A stretch of DNA of 64,000 nt from positions 1,798,001 to 1,862,000 of the forward strand of contig NZ_CP154840.1 of NCBI RefSeq assembly GCF_047301505.1. Direction: 5' to 3'. The notes under the pieces are model-generated. The model saw only the letters and a list, made by a program, of their open reading frames with translations. It was not told the DNA's origin and did no database searches. A program made the translations under genes and the position numbers. Shown piece by piece: positions 42,555-51,399 of the stretch. This DNA comes from Lysinibacillus_B sp031181585 (lineage in GTDB: Bacteria > Bacillota > Bacilli > Bacillales_A > Planococcaceae). Position 1 is the first letter of the stretch, and the number at the start of each line of letters is the position of its first letter.

Positions 42555-43394
42555 ATGTCTGTCAAAAAGACTCATAAAACTTTGCGTAAAATCTGTAAAG
42601 AATGTGAAGGAAAGCCGAGAAACCTCATCGCGTCTATCCAGAGTGAAAATATTACAAAACCGCTTTTGCCGTTATTTCCAGAAACACCGCCGGAAGCGAT
42701 CTATCATGAGCTTTTACAAAACGGCCTGTTTCAGCCAGCCGAATGGGTGGAACTTGAGGAAATCGTGGTAAGTCTGGATGAGAGGGGAATATGGGAGCTC
42801 TTGGCACAAGAATATGCCCGTCTCCAAACATTATGGAACGGCCCTGAGGTGGATATCTATATTTATCCTTTAACGAAGAAAAGGCCATCGATTGGGGGAA
42901 TCGCGGTGAACAAGAACGGGGTGGCGTATAAAAATGCTCTTTTCTTGTTCGTAACACCCGAGCTTAAAGAGCAGGAACTATATGCATTGCTGGCGCATGA
43001 ATACCATCATATTTGCAGAATTTTTCATCGGAACTCCTCGCCGGCAGAGCATTCCCTGAAGGAGTCGCTTATCATCGAGGGGATGGCAGAAGCTGCCGTA
43101 GAAGAACTATACGGCGAAGAGTGGCTGTCGCCATGGGCAAAACGCTATACAGAAGAGGAGACAAGGGAAATATGGGCTCGGCATTTTGTACCGTCCCTTG
43201 AAATAAAAGGCGTGATCAATCACCGTCCCTTTTTATACGGAGATAGGAAAAGGAGGCTGCCGCCATGGGCAGGCTACAGCATAGGCTACCGGATTGTGAA
43301 GTCCTATCTTCAAAAAAACGAATCAATTAAACAGGAAGCGTTATATCAATTATCTGCGGATGAGATCATCCAAGATTCCGATTTTTCCATGTAG
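42555..43394 (+). CDS. DUF2268 putative zinc protease (YjaZ-like)
   Basis: 279 aa from ATG 42555 (AAGG upstream; an in-frame GTG at 42534 lacks a site). HEYHH at residues 148-152 is the zinc-binding HExxH, and EGMAEAAVEEL about 176-186 supplies the third ligand, as in DUF2268. No signal peptide. Predicted cytosolic metallopeptidase; substrate unknown. Confidence 0.82.
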   Translation: MSVKKTHKTLRKICKECEGKPRNLIASIQSENITKPLLPLFPETPPEAIYHELLQNGLFQPAEWVELEEIVVSLDERGIWELLAQEYARLQTLWNGPEVDIYIYPLTKKRPSIGGIAVNKNGVAYKNALFLFVTPELKEQELYALLAHEYHHICRIFHRNSSPAEHSLKESLIIEGMAEAAVEELYGEEWLSPWAKRYTEEETREIWARHFVPSLEIKGVINHRPFLYGDRKRRLPPWAGYSIGYRIVKSYLQKNESIKQEALYQLSADEIIQDSDFSM

Positions 43395-43533
43395 ACATGA
43401 AAAAAGTACACATTGATTGCAAGGGGCAAGAGTGAGCCCGTCTGTATCTTTCTTGTGAGCATAGGATATAGAAGGGGAAGTAGTGGGTTCCTCTCTAGGT
43501 ACTTATCCTTTCTAATCGTACGGGAGTGACAAC

Positions 43534-43878
43534 ATGGATCACGTAACATTGGTTGTGCAAATACTAATTAGCGCTGTTTTTGTCTTTGTTGGGTTTGGAA
43601 AAGTTTCCGGCAATAGGACCTATCGAAGGGCTTTCATCCAATGGAGGCTGCCGTATTGGTTTCTTATGCTCACTGGATTTCTCGAAATGATCGCAGGACT
43701 ACTACTGCTGATGGGGCTGCTCATTCACGGATTGGCATTGTACGGCTTACTGCTTCTTTTCTGTATATGTATCGGTGCGATCTTTACGCATGTCCGCGTA
43801 AAGGATGGCATACAGGAGATGCTGCCGATTATCGTTCTATTTGTTTTTATCCTCTTTTTATTCCTATTTTCTTTATGA
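43534..43878 (+). CDS. DoxX family membrane protein
   Basis: 114 aa, four membrane helices. The first has FVFVGFGKVSG, the usual DoxX start, then the FLEMIAGLLLLMG helix and HVRVKDG loop. DoxX-like proteins take part in oxidative or thiol stress in some bacteria. GGGAGTGACAAC precedes ATG. Confidence 0.8.
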   Translation: MDHVTLVVQILISAVFVFVGFGKVSGNRTYRRAFIQWRLPYWFLMLTGFLEMIAGLLLLMGLLIHGLALYGLLLLFCICIGAIFTHVRVKDGIQEMLPIIVLFVFILFLFLFSL

Positions 43879-44055
43879 GATCTAGACCGGCTTACAACGA
43901 AAGTATGCGGTCTGTATGGGCGGGCGTCTTATCTGGAAGTGCTAGGGGTGGGTGGGGCGCTTGCTGATTGAACGGTTTTTTGTTCCATTTTTCTTGAAGT
44001 ATGCCGTTTCAAAAAGCTTGCGGTTTTTTATAGCCTAAGCTACAATCAATTACAG

Positions 44056-44082
44056 ACATTAAAAGTCTGTAATAGTTTTGAT
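44056..44082 (+). promoter_or_regulatory. Rrf2 operator candidate 1 (upstream of the regulator)
   Basis: ACATTAAAAGTCTGTAATAG followed by TTTTGAT. Shares ATTAA-nn-GTCT-n-TAATAG-n-TTT-n-AT with the copy at 44545-44571; also contains the dyad ATTA-N8-TAAT. Confidence 0.6.
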
Positions 44083-44096
44083 TATGAGGTGTAGTA

Positions 44097-44519
44097 ATGA
44101 AATATTCAAAGGCAACTAATTATGCACTCCATACAATGGTGCATCTAACAATGCAGCCAAAAGGCCAGGCAGTAAGCGTGGAGCAGCTGGCATCCATGCA
44201 GGATTTGTCTCCGACATACCTGTCGAAAATCTTAACAAAGCTTGTAAAGGCAGGACTGATTGAGTCAGTTCCAGGGGCAAAAGGCGGCTACAGTATTTCG
44301 AGGCGCACACCGGATATTTCATTCCTGGATGTCATTGAAGCAGTGGAGGGACAATCCGTACTGTTCAACTGCACGCTCGAGCATGAGCAAAGCGATTGCT
44401 TAATCGAACGGGTAATGAGCGAGGCTGAAGGCAATATGAAGAAAGAGCTGGCAGGACGGACGATTCAAAGTATTGCCGAGCAGGCGGAAAACACACATTA
44501 TCATAAGACAAAAAAATAA
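44097..44519 (+). CDS. Rrf2 family transcriptional regulator
   Basis: 140 aa. Begins MKYSKATNYALHTMVHL, with the winged-helix recognition region SPTYLSKILTKLVKAGLIES about residues 42-61 and the wing GAKGGYSISR. Two Cys (NCTLEHEQSDC) near 98-108 could bind a cluster or sense thiols, but the three-Cys set of iron-sulfur members is not complete. The downstream flavoprotein gene carries the same promoter motif and is the likely target. Confidence 0.88.
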   Translation: MKYSKATNYALHTMVHLTMQPKGQAVSVEQLASMQDLSPTYLSKILTKLVKAGLIESVPGAKGGYSISRRTPDISFLDVIEAVEGQSVLFNCTLEHEQSDCLIERVMSEAEGNMKKELAGRTIQSIAEQAENTHYHKTKK

Positions 44520-44544
44520 AAAAATTTTTTTACACCTATTAAGG

Positions 44545-44571
44545 ATATTAAGGGTCTTTAATAGATTTTAT
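44545..44571 (+). promoter_or_regulatory. Rrf2 operator candidate 2 (upstream of the flavoprotein)
   Basis: ATATTAAGGGTCTTTAATAG followed by ATTTTAT, the second copy of the 27-bp motif, 18 nt before the next start codon. Confidence 0.6.
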
Positions 44572-44588
44572 AAAAAGGAGTGTTTACT

Positions 44589-45491
44589 ATGTTGGATTGT
44601 GCAATTATCGGAGGAGGGCCTGCGGGCTTAAATGCAGCACTCGTTTTGGGGCGTGCTGGACGGAAGACAATGTTGTTTGATGAAGATAAACCGCGTAACC
44701 GGGTAACACAGGAATCGCACGGCTTTATAACGCAGGACGGGGTGAAGCCGGCGGAGTTCAAAAAACACGCGCGGATGGATGTCCAAAAGTATCCGTCTGT
44801 TACCATGATGGAAGAGCGGGTGGAGTACATTGAAAAAAACGCTGATGCCTTCAAAATCCAGACAAAAGGCGGGACAGTGTACATGGCGAAAAAAGTGCTT
44901 CTCGCAACAGGACTCCGCGATGTTTTGCCTGAAATTACAGGTGTTCAAGAAGTATACGGGACGAGTGTATTCAGCTGTCCGTTCTGTGACGGCTGGGAAA
45001 TGAAAGATCAGGCACTTGCGGTTATTGCGGAAAATGAGCGGGCGTTTCACATGGGAAAAATGCTGACGAATTGGAGCCGTGATGTGATTGTCTTTACAAA
45101 TGGCTATCAGCTAGAAGAAGAGAAAAAAAAGGTGCTGCTGCAGCAGGTGACCATCGTGGAAGATAGGATTGAAGCGCTTCAATCAAAAGCAGGGCAATTG
45201 ACATCGATCCGGCTGCAAAATGGCGAGGAAATCCACCGGGATGCAGGTATTGTGATAACGGATTTAGTGCAGTCTGCTCCTTTTGGAGAACAGCTGGGCT
45301 GTACGATCAGTCCAAGCGGAGGCGTCAAAGTGGATGTACTTGGACGAACAACTGTGGAAGGCGTTTATGCATGCGGAGATATTTCAATCAGCACCCCTTC
45401 CCAGCTGATAATGGCAGCAGCGGAGGGCAGTAAAGCAGCGGCTGGTATCGTCTCAGATTTAGTTGAAGAAAGCTTTCAAGTTCAAACATAA
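44589..45491 (+). CDS. Thioredoxin reductase-like NAD(P)/FAD-dependent oxidoreductase
   Basis: 300 aa from ATG 44589 (AAGGAGTG upstream). FAD-binding GGGPAG at residues 8-13, redox-active CPFC (Cys130, Cys133) in VFSCPFCDGWE, and a C-terminal FAD motif (GVYACGDIS). The second GxGxxG NADPH site is poorly conserved (AVIAENERAF), as in the thioredoxin-reductase-like group reduced by other donors. Likely a thiol-disulfide reductase under Rrf2 control. Confidence 0.85.
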   Translation: MLDCAIIGGGPAGLNAALVLGRAGRKTMLFDEDKPRNRVTQESHGFITQDGVKPAEFKKHARMDVQKYPSVTMMEERVEYIEKNADAFKIQTKGGTVYMAKKVLLATGLRDVLPEITGVQEVYGTSVFSCPFCDGWEMKDQALAVIAENERAFHMGKMLTNWSRDVIVFTNGYQLEEEKKKVLLQQVTIVEDRIEALQSKAGQLTSIRLQNGEEIHRDAGIVITDLVQSAPFGEQLGCTISPSGGVKVDVLGRTTVEGVYACGDISISTPSQLIMAAAEGSKAAAGIVSDLVEESFQVQT

Positions 45492-45569
45492 ACAGCGGTA
45501 TGAGACTCAATTAAAATCATCCTCTTTGTATAGAACGCTTTAAAGCGCAGACAAGCCGATGAAGGAGAG

Positions 45570-45614
45570 AGGGCGCCTGATCCGATGAAGTATACGGACC
45601 GGGCGCCCTTTTTT
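45570..45614 (+). terminator. Rho-independent terminator
   Basis: AGGGCGCC pairs with GGCGCCCT, with an inner TCCG/CGGA, then TTTTTT. Confidence 0.75.
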
Positions 45615-45724
45615 AGCTACTGCTGAAAACATCTTGATAGTTTATGCTTTGTTTGTTTTTTGAATTTGAATTTAATTTTTATTAAAATTGTTTTTTAAAA
45701 GCAGTAAGATTATTAAAAATAAAA

Positions 45725-46084
45725 GTGGATAGAAGAGAAGGTTGTAAGAGGGGGTATTTTTGGGAAACGTGTTCTTCTGACATAAAAGAATTTATCTATA
45801 ATCTTAATAAGGGTATTAAGATTATAGATGACAATTACGTTGGTTTTTATATACATGGTTCTTTAGCTATGGGTGGATTTAATCCTAAAAATAGCGATAT
45901 TGATGTTTTGGTCATTACTAACAAATCAGTGGAAATGGAAGATAAAACAAATTTAGCGCTGTTTTTATTAAAACATTCTAATTCTCCATACCAATTGAAG
46001 TAAGTTTCCTGCGTACCGAACAATTACTTTATTGGCAACATCCATGTCCAGTTTGATTACCATGTTCAAAAATTATTAAATTAA
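45725..46084 (+). pseudogene. Broken aminoglycoside-type nucleotidyltransferase
   Basis: The first frame (SSDIKEFIYNLNKGIKIIDD, then IHGSLAMGGFNPKNSDIDVL) is the N-terminus of an AadA/Aad9-type nucleotidyltransferase with its GS-x9-DxD catalytic motif. It stops after 92 codons. The next frame continues PIEVSFLRTEQLLYWQHPCP and then breaks again. Two frameshifts and loss of about two-thirds of the protein make it non-functional. The flanks are AT-rich and end in a degenerate copy of the AATCTTCAACAATC hairpin. Confidence 0.7.
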
Positions 46085-46105
46085 GGTGGATGTTAATTGA
46101 ATAAG

Positions 46106-46139
46106 AATCTTCAACAATCAGGCAAGCTTGATTAAGGAA
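46106..46139 (+). repeat. Degenerate copy of the CTTCAACAATC hairpin
   Basis: AATCTTCAACAATCAGGC keeps the left arm and loop start of the palindrome at 39726; the right arm is decayed to GCTTGATTAAGGAAT. Confidence 0.55.
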
Positions 46140-46196
46140 TATATATATTTCCATTTAAAGGATTAGAAAACACTGATGATATTTGATACAAATAAG

Positions 46197-46232
46197 AAAA
46201 ACTAGGGAATTGTGTCTATCCCTAGTTTTTTG
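46197..46232. terminator. Hairpin terminator
   Basis: AAAAACTAGGGA, ten-nt loop, TCCCTAGTTTTTT; works in either direction, behind the NmrA-like gene on the minus strand. Confidence 0.75.
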
Positions 46233-46290
46233 TTAAGCGTAATAAAAGAGACCTACCCTATTTAGGATAAATAGGGCCGATTCAGGTCAA

Positions 46291-47163
46291 TTATTTATCT
46301 TGGGTAATTCCATCTATAATTTGAGTAAGTGCCTCGTTTATTGGCGTAGCTGGACGGCCAATAACTTTTTCGAAATCATTGCTCTCGATATCCAATGAGC
46401 CTTCTCGAATGCTTCTTTGGATGTCAACAAGTAGAGGGATAACGAAATCTTGTACGCCTGCAGCCTTCATGATATCCGCATATGCAGCATCATCAACCTG
46501 TTGAATAGGTACTTCTTTGCCAAGTAAATTTCCAAGGACAGAAGCAAATTCTTCCTGAGTAAAAGGCTTACCTGAAAGTTCATAAATGGTATTTTCATGT
46601 CCATTTTCAGATAATACCGCTGCCGCTGCTTCGGCATAATCTTGTTGTAATGCCCATCCTACTTTGCCATTTCCGGCTGATGTCACCCAAGGAGCTCCCG
46701 CTAGGACACCTTGAATGCTTGGAATTTCATTCTCCAAGTACCAATTATTACGTAAGAAGGAATAAGGAATACCTGTTTTCTTAATCGCGTCCTCAGTTGC
46801 CTTATGCGTTGGGGCGAACAGATTTGTACTTTCCTGTGCACTTGTGATACTTGTATACGCTATAAATTTAACGCCTGCACGCTCTGCTGCAGCTACCGCA
46901 TTGGCATGCTGGCGGATTCTTGTTTCATTGTCTCCATCCGCAGAAATAATTAATAAACGTTCAACTCCTGCAAAAGCGGAATCCAGTGTTTCTGGATAAT
47001 TGAAATCTCCGTGTCGAACTTCTACTCCATGAGCCTGCAATTCTTTCGCTTTCTCTGGAGTACGAACACTTACAGACAGTTGACCGGCTGGTACAGTCTT
47101 TAATAAAGTCTCTACAACTTTGGTGCCGAATTTTCCCGTTGCTCCTGTCACTAATAATTTCAT
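46291..47163 (-). CDS. NmrA-like NAD(P)H-binding protein (QorB-like quinone oxidoreductase family)
   Basis: 290 aa. Starts KLLVTGATGKFGTKVVETLL, with the atypical-SDR cofactor motif GATGKFG (residues 7-13). EVRHGDFNYPETLDSAFAGV and the ISADGDNETRIRQHANAV segment match the QorB/NmrA group. Often a quinone reductase or redox sensor. Divergent from an HxlR regulator, the standard arrangement for electrophile-responsive oxidoreductases. Confidence 0.85.
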   Translation of the reverse strand: MKLLVTGATGKFGTKVVETLLKTVPAGQLSVSVRTPEKAKELQAHGVEVRHGDFNYPETLDSAFAGVERLLIISADGDNETRIRQHANAVAAAERAGVKFIAYTSITSAQESTNLFAPTHKATEDAIKKTGIPYSFLRNNWYLENEIPSIQGVLAGAPWVTSAGNGKVGWALQQDYAEAAAAVLSENGHENTIYELSGKPFTQEEFASVLGNLLGKEVPIQQVDDAAYADIMKAAGVQDFVIPLLVDIQRSIREGSLDIESNDFEKVIGRPATPINEALTQIIDGITQDK

Positions 47164-47299
47164 GATTTATCTCCCCAATCTTTTTGTTTATTGTTCAAGC
47201 TTAATCAAATATTATAGTATTAGGCATTCTTTTAAAAGTAGTCATTTTTTTATAACATAGTTACAAAAACAGTACCATTAGGAAAGAGAGGTATGTATA

Positions 47300-47647
47300 A
47301 TGGCTCGAAGTCGGTTCGCCGGTGAACCTCCAGAGAATCAAATAGAGGTTTGTCCCGTTACACAAGCCCAAGACATAATTACAGGAAAGTGGAAAATCGT
47401 TATTCTATGGCATTTAAGTAAAAAGACAAGAAGATTTAATGAAATTCAAAGATTATTACCTGATATTTCAAAAGGGATACTGACACGTCAGTTGAGAGAA
47501 TTGGAAGAAGACCAGATGGTTCACAGAGAAGTGTATAAAGAAGTCCCGCCTAAAGTAGAATATTCGTTAACACCTTTGGGCCAGAGTTTTATTCCTATAC
47601 TTGAGAGTATGGGTGAGTGGAGTAAAAAATATTTAAAGAGTAAATAA
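47300..47647 (+). CDS. HxlR family transcriptional regulator
   Basis: 115 aa winged helix. The family pattern is CPVTQAQDIITGKWKIVILW near residues 18-37, with Cys18 at the usual redox position. The recognition part is LLPDISKGILTRQLRELEED, then the wing VPPKVEYSLTPLG. HypR/YodB-type members sense quinones or disulfide stress by this Cys. It probably controls the divergent NmrA-like gene. Confidence 0.88.
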   Translation: MARSRFAGEPPENQIEVCPVTQAQDIITGKWKIVILWHLSKKTRRFNEIQRLLPDISKGILTRQLRELEEDQMVHREVYKEVPPKVEYSLTPLGQSFIPILESMGEWSKKYLKSK

Positions 47648-47787
47648 ATAGGTAATCCTTCATCAAATAACTAAAAGGTAAAAGCACTAACTGAACTTTA
47701 ACTTGTTAGTAACGTTTTAATGGTTCATCTTAACTGACAAGGACGTTAATAAAGTAATATGTTATAGGGAGACAGCTCAAAAGAAAA

Positions 47788-47820
47788 AGGTACTTTTGCA
47801 ATACAGAGACAAAAGTACCT
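47788..47820 (-). terminator. Rho-independent terminator of the coat/adhB operon
   Basis: AGGTACTTTTG pairs perfectly with CAAAAGTACCT; on the minus strand TTTTTCTTTT follows. Confidence 0.85.
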
Positions 47821-47832
47821 AAACACTTCTAT

Positions 47833-48969
47833 TTAGGGCTTTAAAACCACTTTAATGCAACCTTCTTGTTTTGTATCGAATATTTCATAAGCATATTTTG
47901 CTTTTTCAAGAGGGAGGACATGTGTAATGATATCACCGGCATTCACTTTACCTTCAGCCATTAAGTTATAGACATGAGGCATGATATGAACAACTGGGGC
48001 TTGTCCAGTACGAATCGCTACATTGCGTTGGAATATATCTCCGAGCGGGAAGGCGTTGTATCGACCGCCGTATACACCGGTAATTTGGATTGTTCCGCCT
48101 TTACGTACAGCTTGACTGGCTATGACAAGGGCTCCCATAGCACCACCTTGAAGTTTTACGCCACTTGCAAGAAATTCTAGAGGCGTCATTTTTCCGCTCA
48201 TCCCTACACAATCAATGACAACGTCTGCACCGCCCTTGGTAATCTCTTTCAAGTATTCACCACAGTTTTCATGGTCTTCAAAATTAACGATTTCGACGTT
48301 GTTTGTCTTCTTTGCATGTTTAAGACGATACCCGATGTAGTCAACTGCGATTACTCTTTCTGCTCCTTTCAACCAAGCAAATTTTTGTGCCAGCAGTCCA
48401 ACAGGTCCGCAGCCAAGAATAACAACAGTATCTCCTTTCTTTACACCGGCATTATCTACACTCCAAAAAGCAGTAGAGGCGGCATCGGCAAGGAGAACAA
48501 GACTTTCATCAGGAACTTCTGATTTCTCTGGAATTTTGAAAGGGATAAAATTGCCATAGGGAACGCGCATAAGCTCTGCCTGTCCTCCCGGAAAACCTCC
48601 TGTTGTGTCTGAATAACCAAAGTAGGCACCCATTTCCCCATTATCGTTTGCATTATCACATTGACTTTCCAGATCATGATTGCAGTACCAGCATTCCCCG
48701 CATGCAATATTAAAAGGAATGACAATCCGGTCTCCCTTTTTAACTTTAGTGACATCTTTTCCAACTTCCTCTACAATACCCATCGGTTCGTGGCCAATGA
48801 CATAATCTTGTCCAAGATTCGGAATCATTCCATGAATCAAATGCAAGTCTGACCCGCAAATGGCAGTAGTGGTTAAACGGACAATAATATCATCGGCTTT
48901 TTTTATTTTAGGGTCTTTTACTTCTTTGACCTCAACATTTTTTACACCTTGAAAAGTGACAGCTTTCAT
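47833..48969 (-). CDS. adhB: Zinc-dependent alcohol dehydrogenase, AdhB-like
   Basis: 378 aa from ATG 48969 (GAGGG upstream). Zinc ligands CGSDLH, GHEP and CGECWYCNHDLESQC; Rossmann motif GCGPVGL. Follows two coat-like genes on the same strand, as adhB follows yraF/yraG neighbours in B. subtilis. Probably expressed in the mother cell during sporulation. Paralogue of the enzyme at 40942, with about the same length and motif spacing. Confidence 0.88.
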   Translation of the reverse strand: MKAVTFQGVKNVEVKEVKDPKIKKADDIIVRLTTTAICGSDLHLIHGMIPNLGQDYVIGHEPMGIVEEVGKDVTKVKKGDRIVIPFNIACGECWYCNHDLESQCDNANDNGEMGAYFGYSDTTGGFPGGQAELMRVPYGNFIPFKIPEKSEVPDESLVLLADAASTAFWSVDNAGVKKGDTVVILGCGPVGLLAQKFAWLKGAERVIAVDYIGYRLKHAKKTNNVEIVNFEDHENCGEYLKEITKGGADVVIDCVGMSGKMTPLEFLASGVKLQGGAMGALVIASQAVRKGGTIQITGVYGGRYNAFPLGDIFQRNVAIRTGQAPVVHIMPHVYNLMAEGKVNAGDIITHVLPLEKAKYAYEIFDTKQEGCIKVVLKP

Positions 48970-48990
48970 TAAAAAATCCCTCATTTTCGT

Positions 48991-49353
48991 TTATTTTTTC
49001 GGTGGGGTAGGGAACATTCCTTTTCGATTCATGTCTTTAGGGAATAAATCCAACTGTGCAATATTAATTGCATTTTCTGCAGATTTAATATCCAGTTCCT
49101 TTTGACCTTCCAGATCATAAGGTTTCAGCCATTCTTTTTTTAACATCAGTTCAGAAGTTTCGAAATATAAATCGATCATGACATCCAGCTGAGTTCTCAA
49201 GATTTTCTGAAGAGCAGGAGAAGCTGTTTCTGTTAGGGCAATTGAAAGATTTCGAATACCCGTTTTTGTAGTAAGTAAAAACTCAAGAGCAAGCCCCGAA
49301 TCAGTCAGTTCAGGCATTCCAACTGAATTTATTGGATCTAAATAGTCTTGCAT
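48991..49353 (-). CDS. Spore coat protein, CotF/YraG-like
   Basis: 120 aa, helical. ALEFLLTTKTGIRNLSIALT and the Leu/Glu helices around ETSELMLKKEWLKPYD match the CotF-domain proteins (ferritin-like). The C-terminus is Pro/Lys rich. Only 21 nt separate it from adhB and 12 nt from the gene before it, so the three form an operon. Confidence 0.75.
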   Translation of the reverse strand: MQDYLDPINSVGMPELTDSGLALEFLLTTKTGIRNLSIALTETASPALQKILRTQLDVMIDLYFETSELMLKKEWLKPYDLEGQKELDIKSAENAINIAQLDLFPKDMNRKGMFPTPPKK

Positions 49354-49365
49354 ACAATTTTCCTC

Positions 49366-49575
49366 CTAATATTCCAATTCCGATTTTGAGTAGAGCTTAA
49401 CCATAGCAGTGAGTGCCGGGGTAGATAATTTTACGTTTTTATCCAACAATGCTCTTAAATCATCATCAAAGACTACACCTTGACTCAGCTTCGATTTAAG
49501 TAAACTAGTTGTCATAAAGTTAATGACTTCATGAAATTCCATTGTTTCATGAAGTGCTAATTTTTTCTCTAACAC
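49366..49575 (-). CDS. Small CotF-like protein, YraF type
   Basis: 69 aa, GTG start with GGAGGTG 8 nt upstream. LALHETMEFHEVINFMTTSL is the helix that starts CotF-like proteins; here only that N-terminal part exists, with the next gene supplying the rest, as for the yraF/yraG split. Upstream on the minus strand are two 16-nt direct repeats (ATAGACTTGCTGCAGG, ATAGACTTGCTACAGG) of unknown role. Confidence 0.7.
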   Translation of the reverse strand: MLEKKLALHETMEFHEVINFMTTSLLKSKLSQGVVFDDDLRALLDKNVKLSTPALTAMVKLYSKSELEY

Positions 49576-49772
49576 GTAAATCGCACCTCCAGAGTTTTTT
49601 TAAAAAGCCAACCTGTAGCAAGTCTATCCTGCAGCAAGTCTATTTATACAATTCCGCCCTATTTTTTGGATTAAATTGGATTTCTAAATCTATATTGATA
49701 GTTAGAAAATCTTGTATAAAAGGGCGGCTTGATTGAAATAACTGTATGAAAAGCAAAGAAAGGTCTCGTGCC

Positions 49773-51398
49773 ATGTTTTCGTTTTTAAAATGGATAAAGC
49801 AAAAGAAGAATCGTAAAAACCAGCAGGAAAACAGCCCCATTCAAGCTATTGATAAATTGTCGAATACTATTTATACCTCATTGACCTTGAATTTGGAAGC
49901 TATTAAACAAAGAACAGGAAACAGTACAGATGTAATCACAAGGCCGGTTAAACTCGGTCAACAGCCTAAGGTTAAAACCGCCATTGTGTATGTTAAAGGA
50001 CTGGTAGACACTCAAACTGTTAACGATTCTTTAATTGAAGCGATGATTAATAAACCCGCACTCAAAGAACAGATAGCTCTTCAAGAGCTGATCGAAATGA
50101 TTGGCGAAGATGTTGTTGCTGTCGGTGCAATAAAAAATTTAAGTGAATGGGACGAACTGTTCACAGAATTGATGTCAGGTAATACGATTATATTTGTCGA
50201 TGGAATTAGTGTAGCACTAAGCGTCAGTACCCAAGGCGGAGAGAGACGTTCCATTCAAGAATCGACTACCAATGTCTCGATTCGCGGGTCGAAAGAAGCG
50301 TTTACTGAATCAATTGATACCAATATGGCCATGGTACGTCGGATTATTAATACGCCGGATTTGTGGATTGAATCCATGAAAATTGGCAAAATGACGAAAA
50401 CAGATGTTTCTATCATGTATATAAATGGCATAGCAAGAAATGAAATCATAGATGAAGTACGTAAACGTTTACAAAGGATTGACATCGATGGCATCCTGGA
50501 ATCCGGTTTTATAGAACAGCTGATTGAAGATCAGACAAATACCACCTTCCCAACTATCCATCATACAGATAGGCCCGATGCAGTAGCAGGTAATCTTCTT
50601 GAAGGAAGGATTGCCATATTCGTAAATGGGACACCTTTTGTGCTGATCATTCCAGCCTTATTTATTGACTTTTTTCAATCGCCCGAGGATTACTATGAAC
50701 GTTTTGACATCTCATCAGCCATTCGTTTATTACGTACTGTGATCTTCTTTATATCCCTTGTTGGGCCTGCAGTCTACATTGCTGCGACCACCTTTCACCA
50801 GGAGATGATTCCAACAAAGCTCGCTGTCATCATTGCCGCTCAGCGGGAGTCTGTTCCTTTTCCTGCGTTTGTAGAAGCCCTTATCATGGAAATAACTTTT
50901 GAAATTTTAAGAGAAGCCGGTATCCGAATGCCGAAAGCAATAGGGTCTACGATTTCTATCGTAGGGGCGCTTGTCATTGGGCAGGCAGCGATTCAGGCAG
51001 GGATTGTTTCACCCGTCATGGTCATTGTCGTCTCAATGACTGCTATTGCCAGTTTCGCAACACCTTCCTATGCGGTTGCGATATCTGCCCGATTGGTTAG
51101 ATTTTTGTTTATGGTCAGCGCAGCAACATTCGGCTTTTACGGAATGATTCTGGCGTTTATCATCCTTGTCGTTCACTTATCCGGCTTACGTTCATTCGGT
51201 GTTCCATATTTGACACCACTTGCACCATCCGTTAGAGAGGAACTTGGGGATACCATTGTCCGAAGACCACTTTGGGGTTACAAGAATAGACCAAAGATGA
51301 TCAGCGGCCGAAATAATGTTGGTCAAGGGGAAAATCAGAAACCACAGCCTCCAGGAACTCGCACCATGAAAAATTCTGCCTATGAGGAAGGAGATTGA
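49773..51398 (+). CDS. Spore germination receptor subunit A (GerA/GerKA family)
   Basis: 541 aa from ATG 49773 (AAAGG upstream; an ATG at 49746 has no site). A large N-terminal soluble domain (about 25-280), the conserved SIQESTTNVSIRGSKEAFTE segment, then about five membrane helices (about 280-470) with PEDYYERF before them. The charged tail is cytoplasmic. It forms a germinant receptor with B and C subunits in the inner spore membrane. Germinant not predictable. Confidence 0.92.
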   Translation: MFSFLKWIKQKKNRKNQQENSPIQAIDKLSNTIYTSLTLNLEAIKQRTGNSTDVITRPVKLGQQPKVKTAIVYVKGLVDTQTVNDSLIEAMINKPALKEQIALQELIEMIGEDVVAVGAIKNLSEWDELFTELMSGNTIIFVDGISVALSVSTQGGERRSIQESTTNVSIRGSKEAFTESIDTNMAMVRRIINTPDLWIESMKIGKMTKTDVSIMYINGIARNEIIDEVRKRLQRIDIDGILESGFIEQLIEDQTNTTFPTIHHTDRPDAVAGNLLEGRIAIFVNGTPFVLIIPALFIDFFQSPEDYYERFDISSAIRLLRTVIFFISLVGPAVYIAATTFHQEMIPTKLAVIIAAQRESVPFPAFVEALIMEITFEILREAGIRMPKAIGSTISIVGALVIGQAAIQAGIVSPVMVIVVSMTAIASFATPSYAVAISARLVRFLFMVSAATFGFYGMILAFIILVVHLSGLRSFGVPYLTPLAPSVREELGDTIVRRPLWGYKNRPKMISGRNNVGQGENQKPQPPGTRTMKNSAYEEGD

Positions 51399-51399
51399 A

